Shown in pieces: positions 1 to 6,357 of a stretch of DNA of 6,441 nucleotides (its first letter is position 1; each line of letters opens with the position of its first letter). Source of the stretch: Oligoflexia bacterium (GTDB lineage Bacteria; Bdellovibrionota; UBA1018; CAIMNF01). The notes beneath the pieces are model-generated. The model was not told the origin of the DNA and did not search any database. It saw only the letters and a list, made by a program, of their open reading frames with translations. Both the position numbers and the translations under genes were made by a program. The stretch spans positions 1 to 6,441 of the forward strand of contig CAIOKW010000307.1 of assembly GCA_903858975.1 (NCBI GenBank). Reading direction: 5' to 3'.

Positions 1-152
1 TATCGGCACCCCTCATTCCATCCGTTCAAATTTTTGCCTGGCATGAATGGGATAACACTTTCAGCAACTTTGGACCCAATGACTTTGCAGACTTCAATTA
101 CCACAACCAAATTGTCGGAGTAGGACTACGTGCGAATTTCTCAACTTATTAA
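1..152 (+). CDS. C-terminal end of an outer-membrane beta-barrel protein (5' partial)
   Basis: The frame starting at base 3 is open from the window edge to a TAA at 150-152 and gives the last 49 residues of a protein. The final strand (ending NQIVGVGLRANFSTY) alternates hydrophobic and polar residues and finishes with a terminal aromatic Tyr. That is the usual C-terminal signature recognised by the BAM machinery for outer-membrane barrels. The preceding part is rich in aromatic, Asn and Asp residues (AWHEWDNTFSNFGPNDFADFN), as in barrel turns and girdles. The barrel family cannot be named from this fragment. The next gene starts inside its last 23 bases, so the two are probably co-transcribed. 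Medium-high confidence in the reading frame, medium in the barrel call. Confidence 0.7.
   Translation, partial: SAPLIPSVQIFAWHEWDNTFSNFGPNDFADFNYHNQIVGVGLRANFSTY
117..120 (+). promoter_or_regulatory. Ribosome binding site for the CPBP protease gene
   Basis: GGAG lies 9 bases upstream of the GTG at 130, within the end of the preceding coding region. It supports the GTG as the true start, and no in-frame ATG with a better site was seen. The following AGGA at 122-125 is closer to the start than usual. Confidence 0.5.
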
Positions 153-1098
153 TCATAGTAGAATCAGCATTAGTTTTCTTCTTCTATTGGCTATTCATCT
201 TCCACTTGCAAAAGCAGCAGACGAAGGCCCGATTGAACGCATTTCACCGGGCGCCATCGGTTGGGGAAACCTTCTAGTTCCAGGCTTAGGAGCAACCCTT
301 CGTGATCAACCAGAAAAGGGGCTCACTGAGGCCGGACTAGAATTAGGTTCATTTTTTGGAGGGACTTTTCTAGGTCGGGAGTCTCGGTTTGAAATCGATG
401 GATCCATTACAATTCCCAGTCGAAATTCTGTCAGCCGAGCGATGGCTGGAAGAATGCTCCAACAATTTGGATTAAAGTATCACTTCTACAATACCTTTTA
501 CCACTATCAACAAGCAGCAATTGAACAGGAAAATACTGAGCGCGAAAAGAATAACCCCCAACCCCTTTATCGCGGAAACTGGAAAGATACTCTGAGTGCC
601 CCCTTCAAATGGGATAATATCAAGTCTCCCTGGACTTGGCCCATTGTGCTCGCAGTGAGCACTTACTTGATTTATGACTACTCTCAAACCAAGGTTGCGC
701 GTCGAAACTCTGGTCTGAGCTTCCTTGATGAAACCTCCTATGGAATCAGTCAAATCGCGGCAGTCCCGATCGGTTCATCTTTTGGAGAAGATCCACTCTT
801 TCGTGGTTTTATTCAACGTGAGGTTCACGGACTTTCAGGATCGGCAGTCACCGGAATTTTAACTCAATCGATTCTCTTTTCAGCTCTCCACTCAGACCAT
901 GTTACGTCATTCCTAGTCGGTAGCTATTTTGGCCTTGAAGTGAATCAGCTCCACGGGAATCTTGAGCCCAGCATGGCCGCTCACTTTTGGATCAATGTCG
1001 TGATTGGGGTCTTAGATTATTTGTCGATCAAAAGGGCCACTGGACAAAATGTTCCATTTAACCCGCCGATTGCAAAGATTACGATTCCAATCTATTAA
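130..1098 (+). CDS. CPBP-family intramembrane metalloprotease with signal peptide
   Basis: The predicted 322-residue protein resembles the CPBP (Abi, CAAX protease and bacteriocin-processing) family of membrane metalloproteases. The three family motifs are visible near the C-terminus. They are an EExxxR-type motif as E220-D221-PLF-R225 (the second Glu is Asp here), FxxxH as F250-SAL-H254, and HxxxN as H285-FWI-N289. The Glu and His residues are the expected catalytic and metal ligands. Hydrophobic segments lie at about 168-184, 203-218, 236-253, 256-272 and 282-299. The N-terminus (1-29) looks like a cleavable signal peptide ending LAKA. Residues 43-82 form a PGLG-containing hydrophobic region like that seen in small membrane proteins of unknown role. 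The start is GTG, 23 bases inside the preceding barrel gene. The substrate is unknown. CPBP members process prenylated proteins, bacteriocin leaders or anti-sigma factors, and nothing here chooses between these. Confidence 0.8.
   Translation: MRISQLINHSRISISFLLLLAIHLPLAKAADEGPIERISPGAIGWGNLLVPGLGATLRDQPEKGLTEAGLELGSFFGGTFLGRESRFEIDGSITIPSRNSVSRAMAGRMLQQFGLKYHFYNTFYHYQQAAIEQENTEREKNNPQPLYRGNWKDTLSAPFKWDNIKSPWTWPIVLAVSTYLIYDYSQTKVARRNSGLSFLDETSYGISQIAAVPIGSSFGEDPLFRGFIQREVHGLSGSAVTGILTQSILFSALHSDHVTSFLVGSYFGLEVNQLHGNLEPSMAAHFWINVVIGVLDYLSIKRATGQNVPFNPPIAKITIPIY
1095..1098. other. Shared TTAA of two convergent stop codons
   Basis: The rightward CPBP gene ends with TAA at 1096-1098 and the leftward barrel gene ends with TAA on the other strand at 1095-1097, so the genes overlap tail-to-tail by four bases. 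No room is left for a separate intergenic terminator, so transcripts of both units must run into the opposing coding region. Confidence 0.9.
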
Positions 1099-1916
1099 AT
1101 CTCAAACATCAGGCCACTGTAAGCAAATGAACTCCGTGCGTTTTTGAATTCATAGTACTTTAGGCGAGGATCCACGCCGTGGTAGTAGCCTAAAACAACA
1201 CGCAATGCCGAGACCTTTTTAGGAAAAAAATGGTTTCCGGCACTCAAACCCACTTGGGCATTCCAAGAGAACTCCATGTTTTGGCGCCCATACTCCTCAG
1301 TGCCGAACGCAAAAAACGGAGTGAACTGATGGCTCGAGTCGGGATACTGTTCTGGGAACCACTCCAAGAACTGCTCTCCACCCAATACAATCATACCAGG
1401 ATCCGCGGAAACCACCGCTCGTAGACTTCCACCTAAACGAAATCTTCGTTCAATATCATGAATCAAACGCAGAGCAATCACTTCATTTCCTAAATTAGAA
1501 CCAATGAGGTCCCGATCAGGAACATTATCAGAGATATGCCCTGATTGATGAGTCCACATAACAGATCCTCTCCAATCCGGCGTGAATTCCAAATCGGCAG
1601 ACAAGCCAGCGCGAGCATCAATCGTCTCCGTGAGTAAAGTATCTCCAGCTCCATTAATGGTAAATGCTGCGTTTGCTGAACCATGCACTGTTAATTGAGG
1701 CTTGTACTTCAAGTCTGGAAATTCAAGCAGCGTAATGGCTCCTCCAATTGAACCCCATGCTTTTCCGGAACTCTTAAAAAGTAGCGCTGACTGCTGATCA
1801 ATAAATAAACCATAGGTGCGGTATTGTTCATGACGTGACTCTGGCAAAATGCTCACCTCGGCACTGGTTTCTCTCGTAAACAACAACAAAAACAGAAGAC
1901 CCAACAAAACTCTCAT
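1095..1916 (-). CDS. Signal-peptide-bearing beta-barrel protein, DUF1207-like
   Basis: The 273-residue product starts MRVLLGLLFLLLFTRETSA, a clear signal peptide with likely cleavage after A19. The rest is rich in short amphipathic beta strands and Gly/aromatic turns, as expected of an outer-membrane barrel. The pattern resembles DUF1207: a repeated G-x-G strand region (51-66), WTHQSGHISD at 121-130 (family members have a Y/HQSSHLGD-like stretch), a GGEQFLEWFP strand (179-188) and a final GYYHGVDP...YSGLMFEI segment. This family match is from memory of the pattern and is moderate. The ATG at 1916 is chosen because AAAGGA (1928-1923) sits 6 bases upstream and because it forms an ATGA overlap with the stop of the preceding gene. 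The frame is open upstream to 2090, but that stretch lies inside the rhomboid coding region and lacks a signal peptide. Role unknown. Confidence 0.75.
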   Translation of the reverse strand: MRVLLGLLFLLLFTRETSAEVSILPESRHEQYRTYGLFIDQQSALLFKSSGKAWGSIGGAITLLEFPDLKYKPQLTVHGSANAAFTINGAGDTLLTETIDARAGLSADLEFTPDWRGSVMWTHQSGHISDNVPDRDLIGSNLGNEVIALRLIHDIERRFRLGGSLRAVVSADPGMIVLGGEQFLEWFPEQYPDSSHQFTPFFAFGTEEYGRQNMEFSWNAQVGLSAGNHFFPKKVSALRVVLGYYHGVDPRLKYYEFKNARSSFAYSGLMFEI

Positions 1917-3610
1917 GATGCATCCTTTGGTAAGAAGTACTGAATGAACATAAAGCCAATGGCAATGGCAATTAGGTGATTGAGCGCGAGCAAATCTTGC
2001 TGAAGATAGGCAACCGCAAGAACGCCTAAAACGAGGATCGAAAGAGCTGCTTTGGTGTGGCGGAAAAAATACGCAAGTACTCCCATACAAGAAAAAATAC
2101 CCAGTGAACTTCCGACGTCTTGAGATTGTTTAAAGTGAATCAGTGTTTCATTCGAAAATAACCCTACGATCGGAATGATTAATGCTGAAGTAAGTGGATT
2201 TGATAAGATCACCCCCGATAAAAAAGCAATACCCACGACCTCAGTCCCGGCTAACAATTCGAGTAGGCCAACAAATACAGATAAAAAGATGAGGTTGGTA
2301 AACAAGTGGGAAAGATCCCAATGTAAAACCGATGGGATCACCAATAACTTAATAGACTCTAAACTAAAGCCATGCTCAATCAATCGGGTCCACTGATAGG
2401 CATGTTTACTTGCGAGTTTTGCCCTCAAATGACCATCATCACCACTCGTGACAGAATAAAATAGCACATTCACAACCGCTAAAGTCAGTGTTGCTTTACT
2501 TCTCATCACGAACTCTAAAAAAGAGGATGGCATACTTCGCAGAAGGATTTTGTGGGTCAAAAAGCGCTTTGCTAAAACCTGAGAGTCGATTTGACTGAAA
2601 GAATTGGCCACCACAGCTCTCAAGATCGACATAAATCCATGAGGCATCACTACTCTCATTAATCTGAATAAGCCGAGAGGATTCACTCTTTTTTCAGAGC
2701 AAACAAAATACAAGGGCTCCCAATTACTTGGCCCAAATTTTTTTTTATACTCAAAAAGTAATTTGAAATTATAGATAAAGCCCATCCGATTTAAGCTAAA
2801 ATCCATTACTTTATAAAGGTAAGGATAAACTGAATCCTCAGTATTTGAAAATCGAACGAAGGGTGACATCCCAAGAGATACTTCTTTTGCACCCTCAAGC
2901 TCAAGTTGCCTCATGGCCTCAACGACGAGCAACTCAGTCGTTCCCACCGGAGCATTCGGCGCCCTGATCAGATCAACCAAATACCAGGCCCGTTTCGATT
3001 TAATCGGAACCGCAGCGAGGTAACCCACCTGAAGCCCATTATAAATCACATGAAAATAGCGTTTAAACTCAAGTCCAATCCAAGGCTCTAGTCGATTCAA
3101 AAAACCTAAGGCAGGCATCTTCCTGCTTTTTAACCATCCTCGAGTAATTTCTTCGATCTCAATATGTTCACGCGCTTCCAGCTTCTCAGGATCAAAGGCC
3201 TTCACCGTTGCGCCCTTTTTTAAGAGTTGTCTGGCCTGGGCCAGATTCGGGTGAATTCCGCCCAATTTAAACCAGGGCTCACTACCGATCTGGAAGGAAA
3301 GGAGGTCGCGCTTTCTCGCGAGGTCTGAGATTGCCTTTGATGCTGGTAAAATATATGCAACTTTTCTGTTCTTTTTTGCCTCTTCAAAGAATTCGGAAAT
3401 GAATTCTTCTAATATCCCTGGGTGAGATAAAACAGGATCCCCTGCTCCCACCCAAACGGATTGGGTATCGACATATGCAATTGCGCCACGGAATCCTCGA
3501 ATATTTATTTCAAAATATTGATACCCCGGATACAGAGTTAACATGGAAGTGCTGCAGGTACCTTCGTTGGAAATGAACTCAGCAAGATTCTGTGAGGCTA
3601 AGTTATTCAT
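1913..3610 (-). CDS. Aminoacyl-phosphatidylglycerol synthase domain fused to rhomboid-type intramembrane serine protease
   Basis: The 565-residue protein has two parts. Residues about 25-305 match the MprF C-terminal catalytic domain (DUF2156 / LPG_synthase_C, a GNAT-like fold that transfers an amino acid from aminoacyl-tRNA to phosphatidylglycerol). Visible features are a GDP motif (about 57-59), the IGSEPWFKLG segment, LIRAPNAPVGTTELL at 214-228, SLGMSPF at 245-251, then YNFKLLFEYKKKF and WEPLYF at 280-302. Residues about 373-560 form a six-helix rhomboid domain. It has H430-xxxx-H435-xxx-N439 in helix 2 (spaced as H145/H150/N154 of GlpG), G500-S501-S502-L503 in helix 4 with S502 as the nucleophile, and H545 in helix 6. 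The MprF N-terminal flippase is absent. The stop overlaps the barrel gene by 4 bases (ATGA). The start chosen is the ATG at 3610, which overlaps the upstream gene by 8 bases and has a weak GGA before it. The ATG at 3625 would add five residues but has no ribosome binding site. Substrates of both domains are unknown. Confidence 0.8.
   Translation of the reverse strand: MNNLASQNLAEFISNEGTCSTSMLTLYPGYQYFEINIRGFRGAIAYVDTQSVWVGAGDPVLSHPGILEEFISEFFEEAKKNRKVAYILPASKAISDLARKRDLLSFQIGSEPWFKLGGIHPNLAQARQLLKKGATVKAFDPEKLEAREHIEIEEITRGWLKSRKMPALGFLNRLEPWIGLEFKRYFHVIYNGLQVGYLAAVPIKSKRAWYLVDLIRAPNAPVGTTELLVVEAMRQLELEGAKEVSLGMSPFVRFSNTEDSVYPYLYKVMDFSLNRMGFIYNFKLLFEYKKKFGPSNWEPLYFVCSEKRVNPLGLFRLMRVVMPHGFMSILRAVVANSFSQIDSQVLAKRFLTHKILLRSMPSSFLEFVMRSKATLTLAVVNVLFYSVTSGDDGHLRAKLASKHAYQWTRLIEHGFSLESIKLLVIPSVLHWDLSHLFTNLIFLSVFVGLLELLAGTEVVGIAFLSGVILSNPLTSALIIPIVGLFSNETLIHFKQSQDVGSSLGIFSCMGVLAYFFRHTKAALSILVLGVLAVAYLQQDLLALNHLIAIAIGFMFIQYFLPKDAS
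1923..1928 (-). promoter_or_regulatory. Ribosome binding site that fixes the barrel gene start
   Basis: AAAGGA on the minus strand lies 6 bases before the ATG at 1916, inside the last codons of the upstream fusion gene. With the ATGA overlap it indicates translational coupling and rules in favour of the 273-residue reading. Confidence 0.65.
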
Positions 3611-4700
3611 GGGTATCCAGTGCATTCAATTGTGGATGCGACGGGCAGTAAAGTTTTCCTTGTTCAATCAATACTTCTCGATCCTTTTCGCCCATCAAAT
3701 GATTTAATCGCAAGTATGGTGATGGGTTACAGGGATTTAGCGTCAGTACTTTTCGGTAATGAGCAATTGCTTCGTTTGGGCGTCCTTGAAGCTCACACAC
3801 CTGGCCCAGTAATTCAATCATTTCTAAGCGATTCTCATCATCACCCAGGCATCGCACTAATTTTGTTTGAGCCGATCTTATTTTATTTTCTTTAATTAAT
3901 GCCTTGGACTGCTGAATCTCCTCCACCATCTCTTCTTGATGTGTCATGCGTTTTGAAGTCACCTTCAGTATTTCAGCCCAACCCCACTCTTTCGGATCCA
4001 TGAATAAGTCGGCGTAGTCTCGAAAGCCGTAGGTTTCAGTCGCTTTTCTCCCTAATAGGAGTAGAGGAGTCAAACTACCCTGCCGAGTTTTTTTAAAACT
4101 CTTTAGAAAACTCTGAAGGTCTTCACTCCATAATGCGGGCTCTACGGCGATTGCGCCTGCCCTAAAATTAAATTCCTCGAGATTTTTTTTGAGCTCATTT
4201 AAATTTTCTGCGAATAAGATTTTTTTCCAGTGAATAGAAGCTTCATGCGTGTACATGGCTTCTACGATGGGCTTGTGTGGCATGGATCCTAAGATACAAA
4301 GTTTACTTCTTAAGCGGGACCGGCGCTTACGGCCTTCTTTGAGTCCTTCAATCAACTGACGAATCCCAAATGGTTTATCCAAACTATAATCAATCCTTGA
4401 AAGCGCATCACCCCCTACAATCTTTCGAAAGAAATTACGGGTACCATTCGAGACGTGCAGCACAGTGGTCAGTCGCAAGTAGTCCTTCTGAATAATTAAT
4501 CGCGATAAGGGGGCATCAAGTCCATGCCGAGGAGATTCCTCAAAAATGATGAGCCTAATTTTGTCTCTCTCTCTCGAAAAAAAATAATCAGCCTCATCGA
4601 TACTGTCCGTAATAAAAACTCTCTGAAATCCGATTCGATTTAAGAGTCCTTTCAGGCAGGATCGCGTATGCTGTTTTTCTGAAAAAACGACGGCTATCAT
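3603..4700 (-). CDS. Pseudo-receiver and TPR protein (degenerate response-regulator-like)
   Basis: The 365-residue protein has no signal peptide or membrane segment, so it is probably cytoplasmic. Residues 1-122 follow the receiver (REC) pattern. Strand 1 MIAVVFSEK carries S7-E8 in place of the acidic pair. Strand 3 LIIFEE places E54 where the phosphoacceptor Asp belongs. S84 ends strand 4, and the conserved Lys is kept in K109-P-F. A basic linker (GRKRRSRLRSK) follows. Residues about 132-250 look like a second, more diverged alpha/beta domain of the same type (strands KLCILGS, GAIAVEPA, TPLLLLG), without a clear phosphorylation site. Residues about 291-326 are a good TPR (ELLGQVCELQGRPNEAIAHY then RKVLTLNP), with a weaker helical pair before it. 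It is the first gene of the three-gene operon and its stop overlaps the synthase-rhomboid gene. I infer a protein-protein regulatory or scaffold role that does not depend on phosphorylation. The partner is not known. Confidence 0.7.
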   Translation of the reverse strand: MIAVVFSEKQHTRSCLKGLLNRIGFQRVFITDSIDEADYFFSRERDKIRLIIFEESPRHGLDAPLSRLIIQKDYLRLTTVLHVSNGTRNFFRKIVGGDALSRIDYSLDKPFGIRQLIEGLKEGRKRRSRLRSKLCILGSMPHKPIVEAMYTHEASIHWKKILFAENLNELKKNLEEFNFRAGAIAVEPALWSEDLQSFLKSFKKTRQGSLTPLLLLGRKATETYGFRDYADLFMDPKEWGWAEILKVTSKRMTHQEEMVEEIQQSKALIKENKIRSAQTKLVRCLGDDENRLEMIELLGQVCELQGRPNEAIAHYRKVLTLNPCNPSPYLRLNHLMGEKDREVLIEQGKLYCPSHPQLNALDTHE

Positions 4701-4815
4701 AGGGTGCTCAGCTATGATACTATAAGCATTTTTAGAGCCTTGCGAACTCTAAATACATCAATGGAAAACCTTCAATTTAGGGTTTGACAAAAAATTGACG
4801 CGTTCGATTCAGCTG
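4701..4815. other. Intergenic gap between peptidase gene and operon
   Basis: This 115-base gap separates two leftward genes. It holds the candidate operon promoter and a pair of direct TTGAC copies on the plus strand (TTGACA at 4784-4789 and TTGACG at 4795-4800) separated by a run of A. On the minus strand that run reads as a short T tract after the peptidase stop, but no convincing GC-rich stem precedes it, so I do not call a terminator. A weak 7-bp AT-rich inverted repeat (TCAATTT/AAATTGA, 4772-4798) has a 13-base loop. Confidence 0.4.
4719..4746 (-). promoter_or_regulatory. Candidate promoter of the pseudo-receiver / synthase-rhomboid / barrel operon
   Basis: On the minus strand, TTCGCA (4746-4741, four of six matches to TTGACA) and TATAGT (4724-4719, five of six to TATAAT) are separated by 16 bases. 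They lie just upstream of the ATG at 4700, which would give a leader of only about a dozen bases carrying a weak GAG ribosome site. The match is moderate, and the housekeeping consensus is assumed for an unidentified organism. Confidence 0.35.
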
Positions 4816-6357
4816 CTAATTCTTAAAGATCGAGGAATTTTCACAATCCCAGGCTCTCACCATATTACGCTTTGATTCGAGCGGAATCTTAGAATTGAGC
4901 GCTTGGGTCAAAACCTTAAGTGAAGCCACCTCGTGTTCGATCGCAAAATATTCACGAAGAGCTGGAAACTGAGCAATTCGACGACGATCTTTCATTTCTG
5001 CCATCAGAGCCTCTAATTTCTTGTTATTTTCAGAATACTTCGTAGGGTCCTTGCTAATCGCTAGACTCAACTTACCCATCTTCCCTAAGTACTCATTAAA
5101 ATAAGCCTGTAACGCCGCCGTTTGTTGGTCTGTGATGCGAGCTGGATTCTGAAGTTTCTTAGTCCACTCTTGAATTCTTGCCTGAATCGGTGCCGCATCC
5201 TGATTCAGTTTCGCTTGGGCTAACTTATCAGAAACCTCATTCAATTGAGAGACGAGGCTACTTGAAATTGAATTCAATGGATTTTGTGAAGCTGGAACAC
5301 AGGCATTCTTTCGCATAAGAAAAGCCTCTGCGTCATATTCCTTCTTTTTATAGTGGTACCAAGAATCATTATAGTCATCAATAGAAGCCAGATGCCCAAC
5401 ATAACGATTCTGGGTTTCTTGCGCTAATTTCGAAACTCGAGCAATTTCATCTTGGAGAGTTGCGAGGAGCTGACTCGATTTCAGAGAGTAACCATCTGAA
5501 AAACTCTCCCTTGAATTGATATAACCCATCTTAAATTCATTGGTTTGAGCTGATTTTGCTGCCAAATATCGACTCGAGGCCCTCCAATTGCAACTCTTTG
5601 GGTCTGACTCAGGGTCAGTTTGACGGAGCAAAAGAGACGCTTGAACAGTGCTCTCCTCGAGAGACGCTTTCTTATTCTGTTTAAGCGTAGACCAAAACCC
5701 GGTTACAAAAGATGTATGACTCAGATCACTTTCAGATTCGACAATTTCCGTAGGGCTAAATGCAGTCGATTGCGAAACAGAACAAAATCGGGGCACAATA
5801 CGAGCAAGCTCATTCCAACCACCGGAATAACACTGTGTAAATAACCCTCGGGTAGTTCCAACTTTTGAAAATACACCCGACTTTTGCAGCATTGCTCCGA
5901 ACTCATTCGCAGACAGGTCGGTGCTGGGTTCGCCACTTTTGTTTCGAATGCTTAAAATATTATTCTCGGGTGTAAGCGTATGCATCCCATCCATTTTGGG
6001 AATCCCATGACCCACGGTTTGAATCAGCAGGTTTGGTTTGTCTCCATTACTGGGAATCTTACTTACCGCCTCGTCTAGTTTTTTTTGAAGAACATTTTTT
6101 GTGCAGCCCTCAGGGCCGCAGAGTCCAGAATAGGTCTTTCCATTACAAGTCACATCAGGGGTGAATAGATAAATAGAATTCCCAAGCTTCTCAGCCGTTT
6201 GAATGCCGAGACACAAGTCGTTTGTGGCAATCGTTTTTTCATCCACACTTCGCTGGACATTAGTTTGATCACCTAAGAAAAAAACGGGATCGGCAAACAC
6301 ACCAGGCGAAAAGTCACTGGTAAGGAGAAACAAAATGAATGAAATCAAGATCTTCAT
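4816..6357 (-). CDS. Secreted caspase/legumain-like (clan CD) cysteine peptidase with helical C-terminal region
   Basis: The 513-residue product begins MKILISFILFLLTS and has a signal peptide with likely cleavage after A22 (GVFA|DP). The clan CD catalytic pair is visible. A hydrophobic strand LLIQTV runs into G116-H117-G118, and a second strand GLF leads to Q175-C176-Y177-S178-G179-G180. This is the H-G then [DQ]-x-C-x-S-G arrangement of caspase, metacaspase and C13 peptidases. The peptidase fold probably spans about 23-260. Eight other cysteines (49, 71, 80, 85, 192, 256, 353, 505) are an even number and fit disulfides in an oxidising compartment. Residues about 290-490 are Gln/Lys/Glu-rich and largely helical, without a recognised domain. 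The ATG at 6357 is preferred to the TTG one codon upstream at 6360. Neither has a clear ribosome binding site. It may be periplasmic or released. Its substrate and its activation by processing are unknown. The family is recognised from motifs only. Confidence 0.7.
   Translation of the reverse strand: MKILISFILFLLTSDFSPGVFADPVFFLGDQTNVQRSVDEKTIATNDLCLGIQTAEKLGNSIYLFTPDVTCNGKTYSGLCGPEGCTKNVLQKKLDEAVSKIPSNGDKPNLLIQTVGHGIPKMDGMHTLTPENNILSIRNKSGEPSTDLSANEFGAMLQKSGVFSKVGTTRGLFTQCYSGGWNELARIVPRFCSVSQSTAFSPTEIVESESDLSHTSFVTGFWSTLKQNKKASLEESTVQASLLLRQTDPESDPKSCNWRASSRYLAAKSAQTNEFKMGYINSRESFSDGYSLKSSQLLATLQDEIARVSKLAQETQNRYVGHLASIDDYNDSWYHYKKKEYDAEAFLMRKNACVPASQNPLNSISSSLVSQLNEVSDKLAQAKLNQDAAPIQARIQEWTKKLQNPARITDQQTAALQAYFNEYLGKMGKLSLAISKDPTKYSENNKKLEALMAEMKDRRRIAQFPALREYFAIEHEVASLKVLTQALNSKIPLESKRNMVRAWDCENSSIFKN

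Noticed and set aside
472..753. Leftward open frame of 93 codons
   Set aside because: It is antisense to the CPBP gene, whose frame carries the family motifs. Its hydrophobic tail is a by-product of the opposite strand.
1917..2090. Upstream extension of the DUF1207-like gene to a start at 2090 (331 residues)
   Set aside because: The extension lies wholly within the rhomboid coding region in another frame, is unlike a signal peptide and would bury the clear one at MRVLLGLL. The ATG at 1916 has a good ribosome site and an ATGA overlap.
2175..3091. Short rightward open frames (2175-2396 and 2906-3091)
   Set aside because: Antisense to the rhomboid and synthase domains, with low-complexity polar composition and no supporting signals.
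3620..3895. Rightward open frame of 91 codons
   Set aside because: It lies antisense to the TPR part of the pseudo-receiver gene, has no ribosome site I could see and no recognisable protein features.
4784..4812. TTGACA on the plus strand as a promoter -35
   Set aside because: At a 17-base spacing the -10 position reads ATTCAG, a poor match, and the promoter would point into the 3' end of the opposing peptidase gene.
4789..4815. T tract after the peptidase stop as an intrinsic terminator
   Set aside because: No stable GC-rich stem precedes the tract on the minus strand. The only inverted repeat nearby is AT-rich with a 13-base loop.
5620..5936. Rightward (5620-5844) and leftward (5721-5936) short open frames within the peptidase gene
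   Set aside because: Both overlap the region encoding the catalytic Cys of the peptidase in other frames and show no domain, signal peptide or ribosome site.
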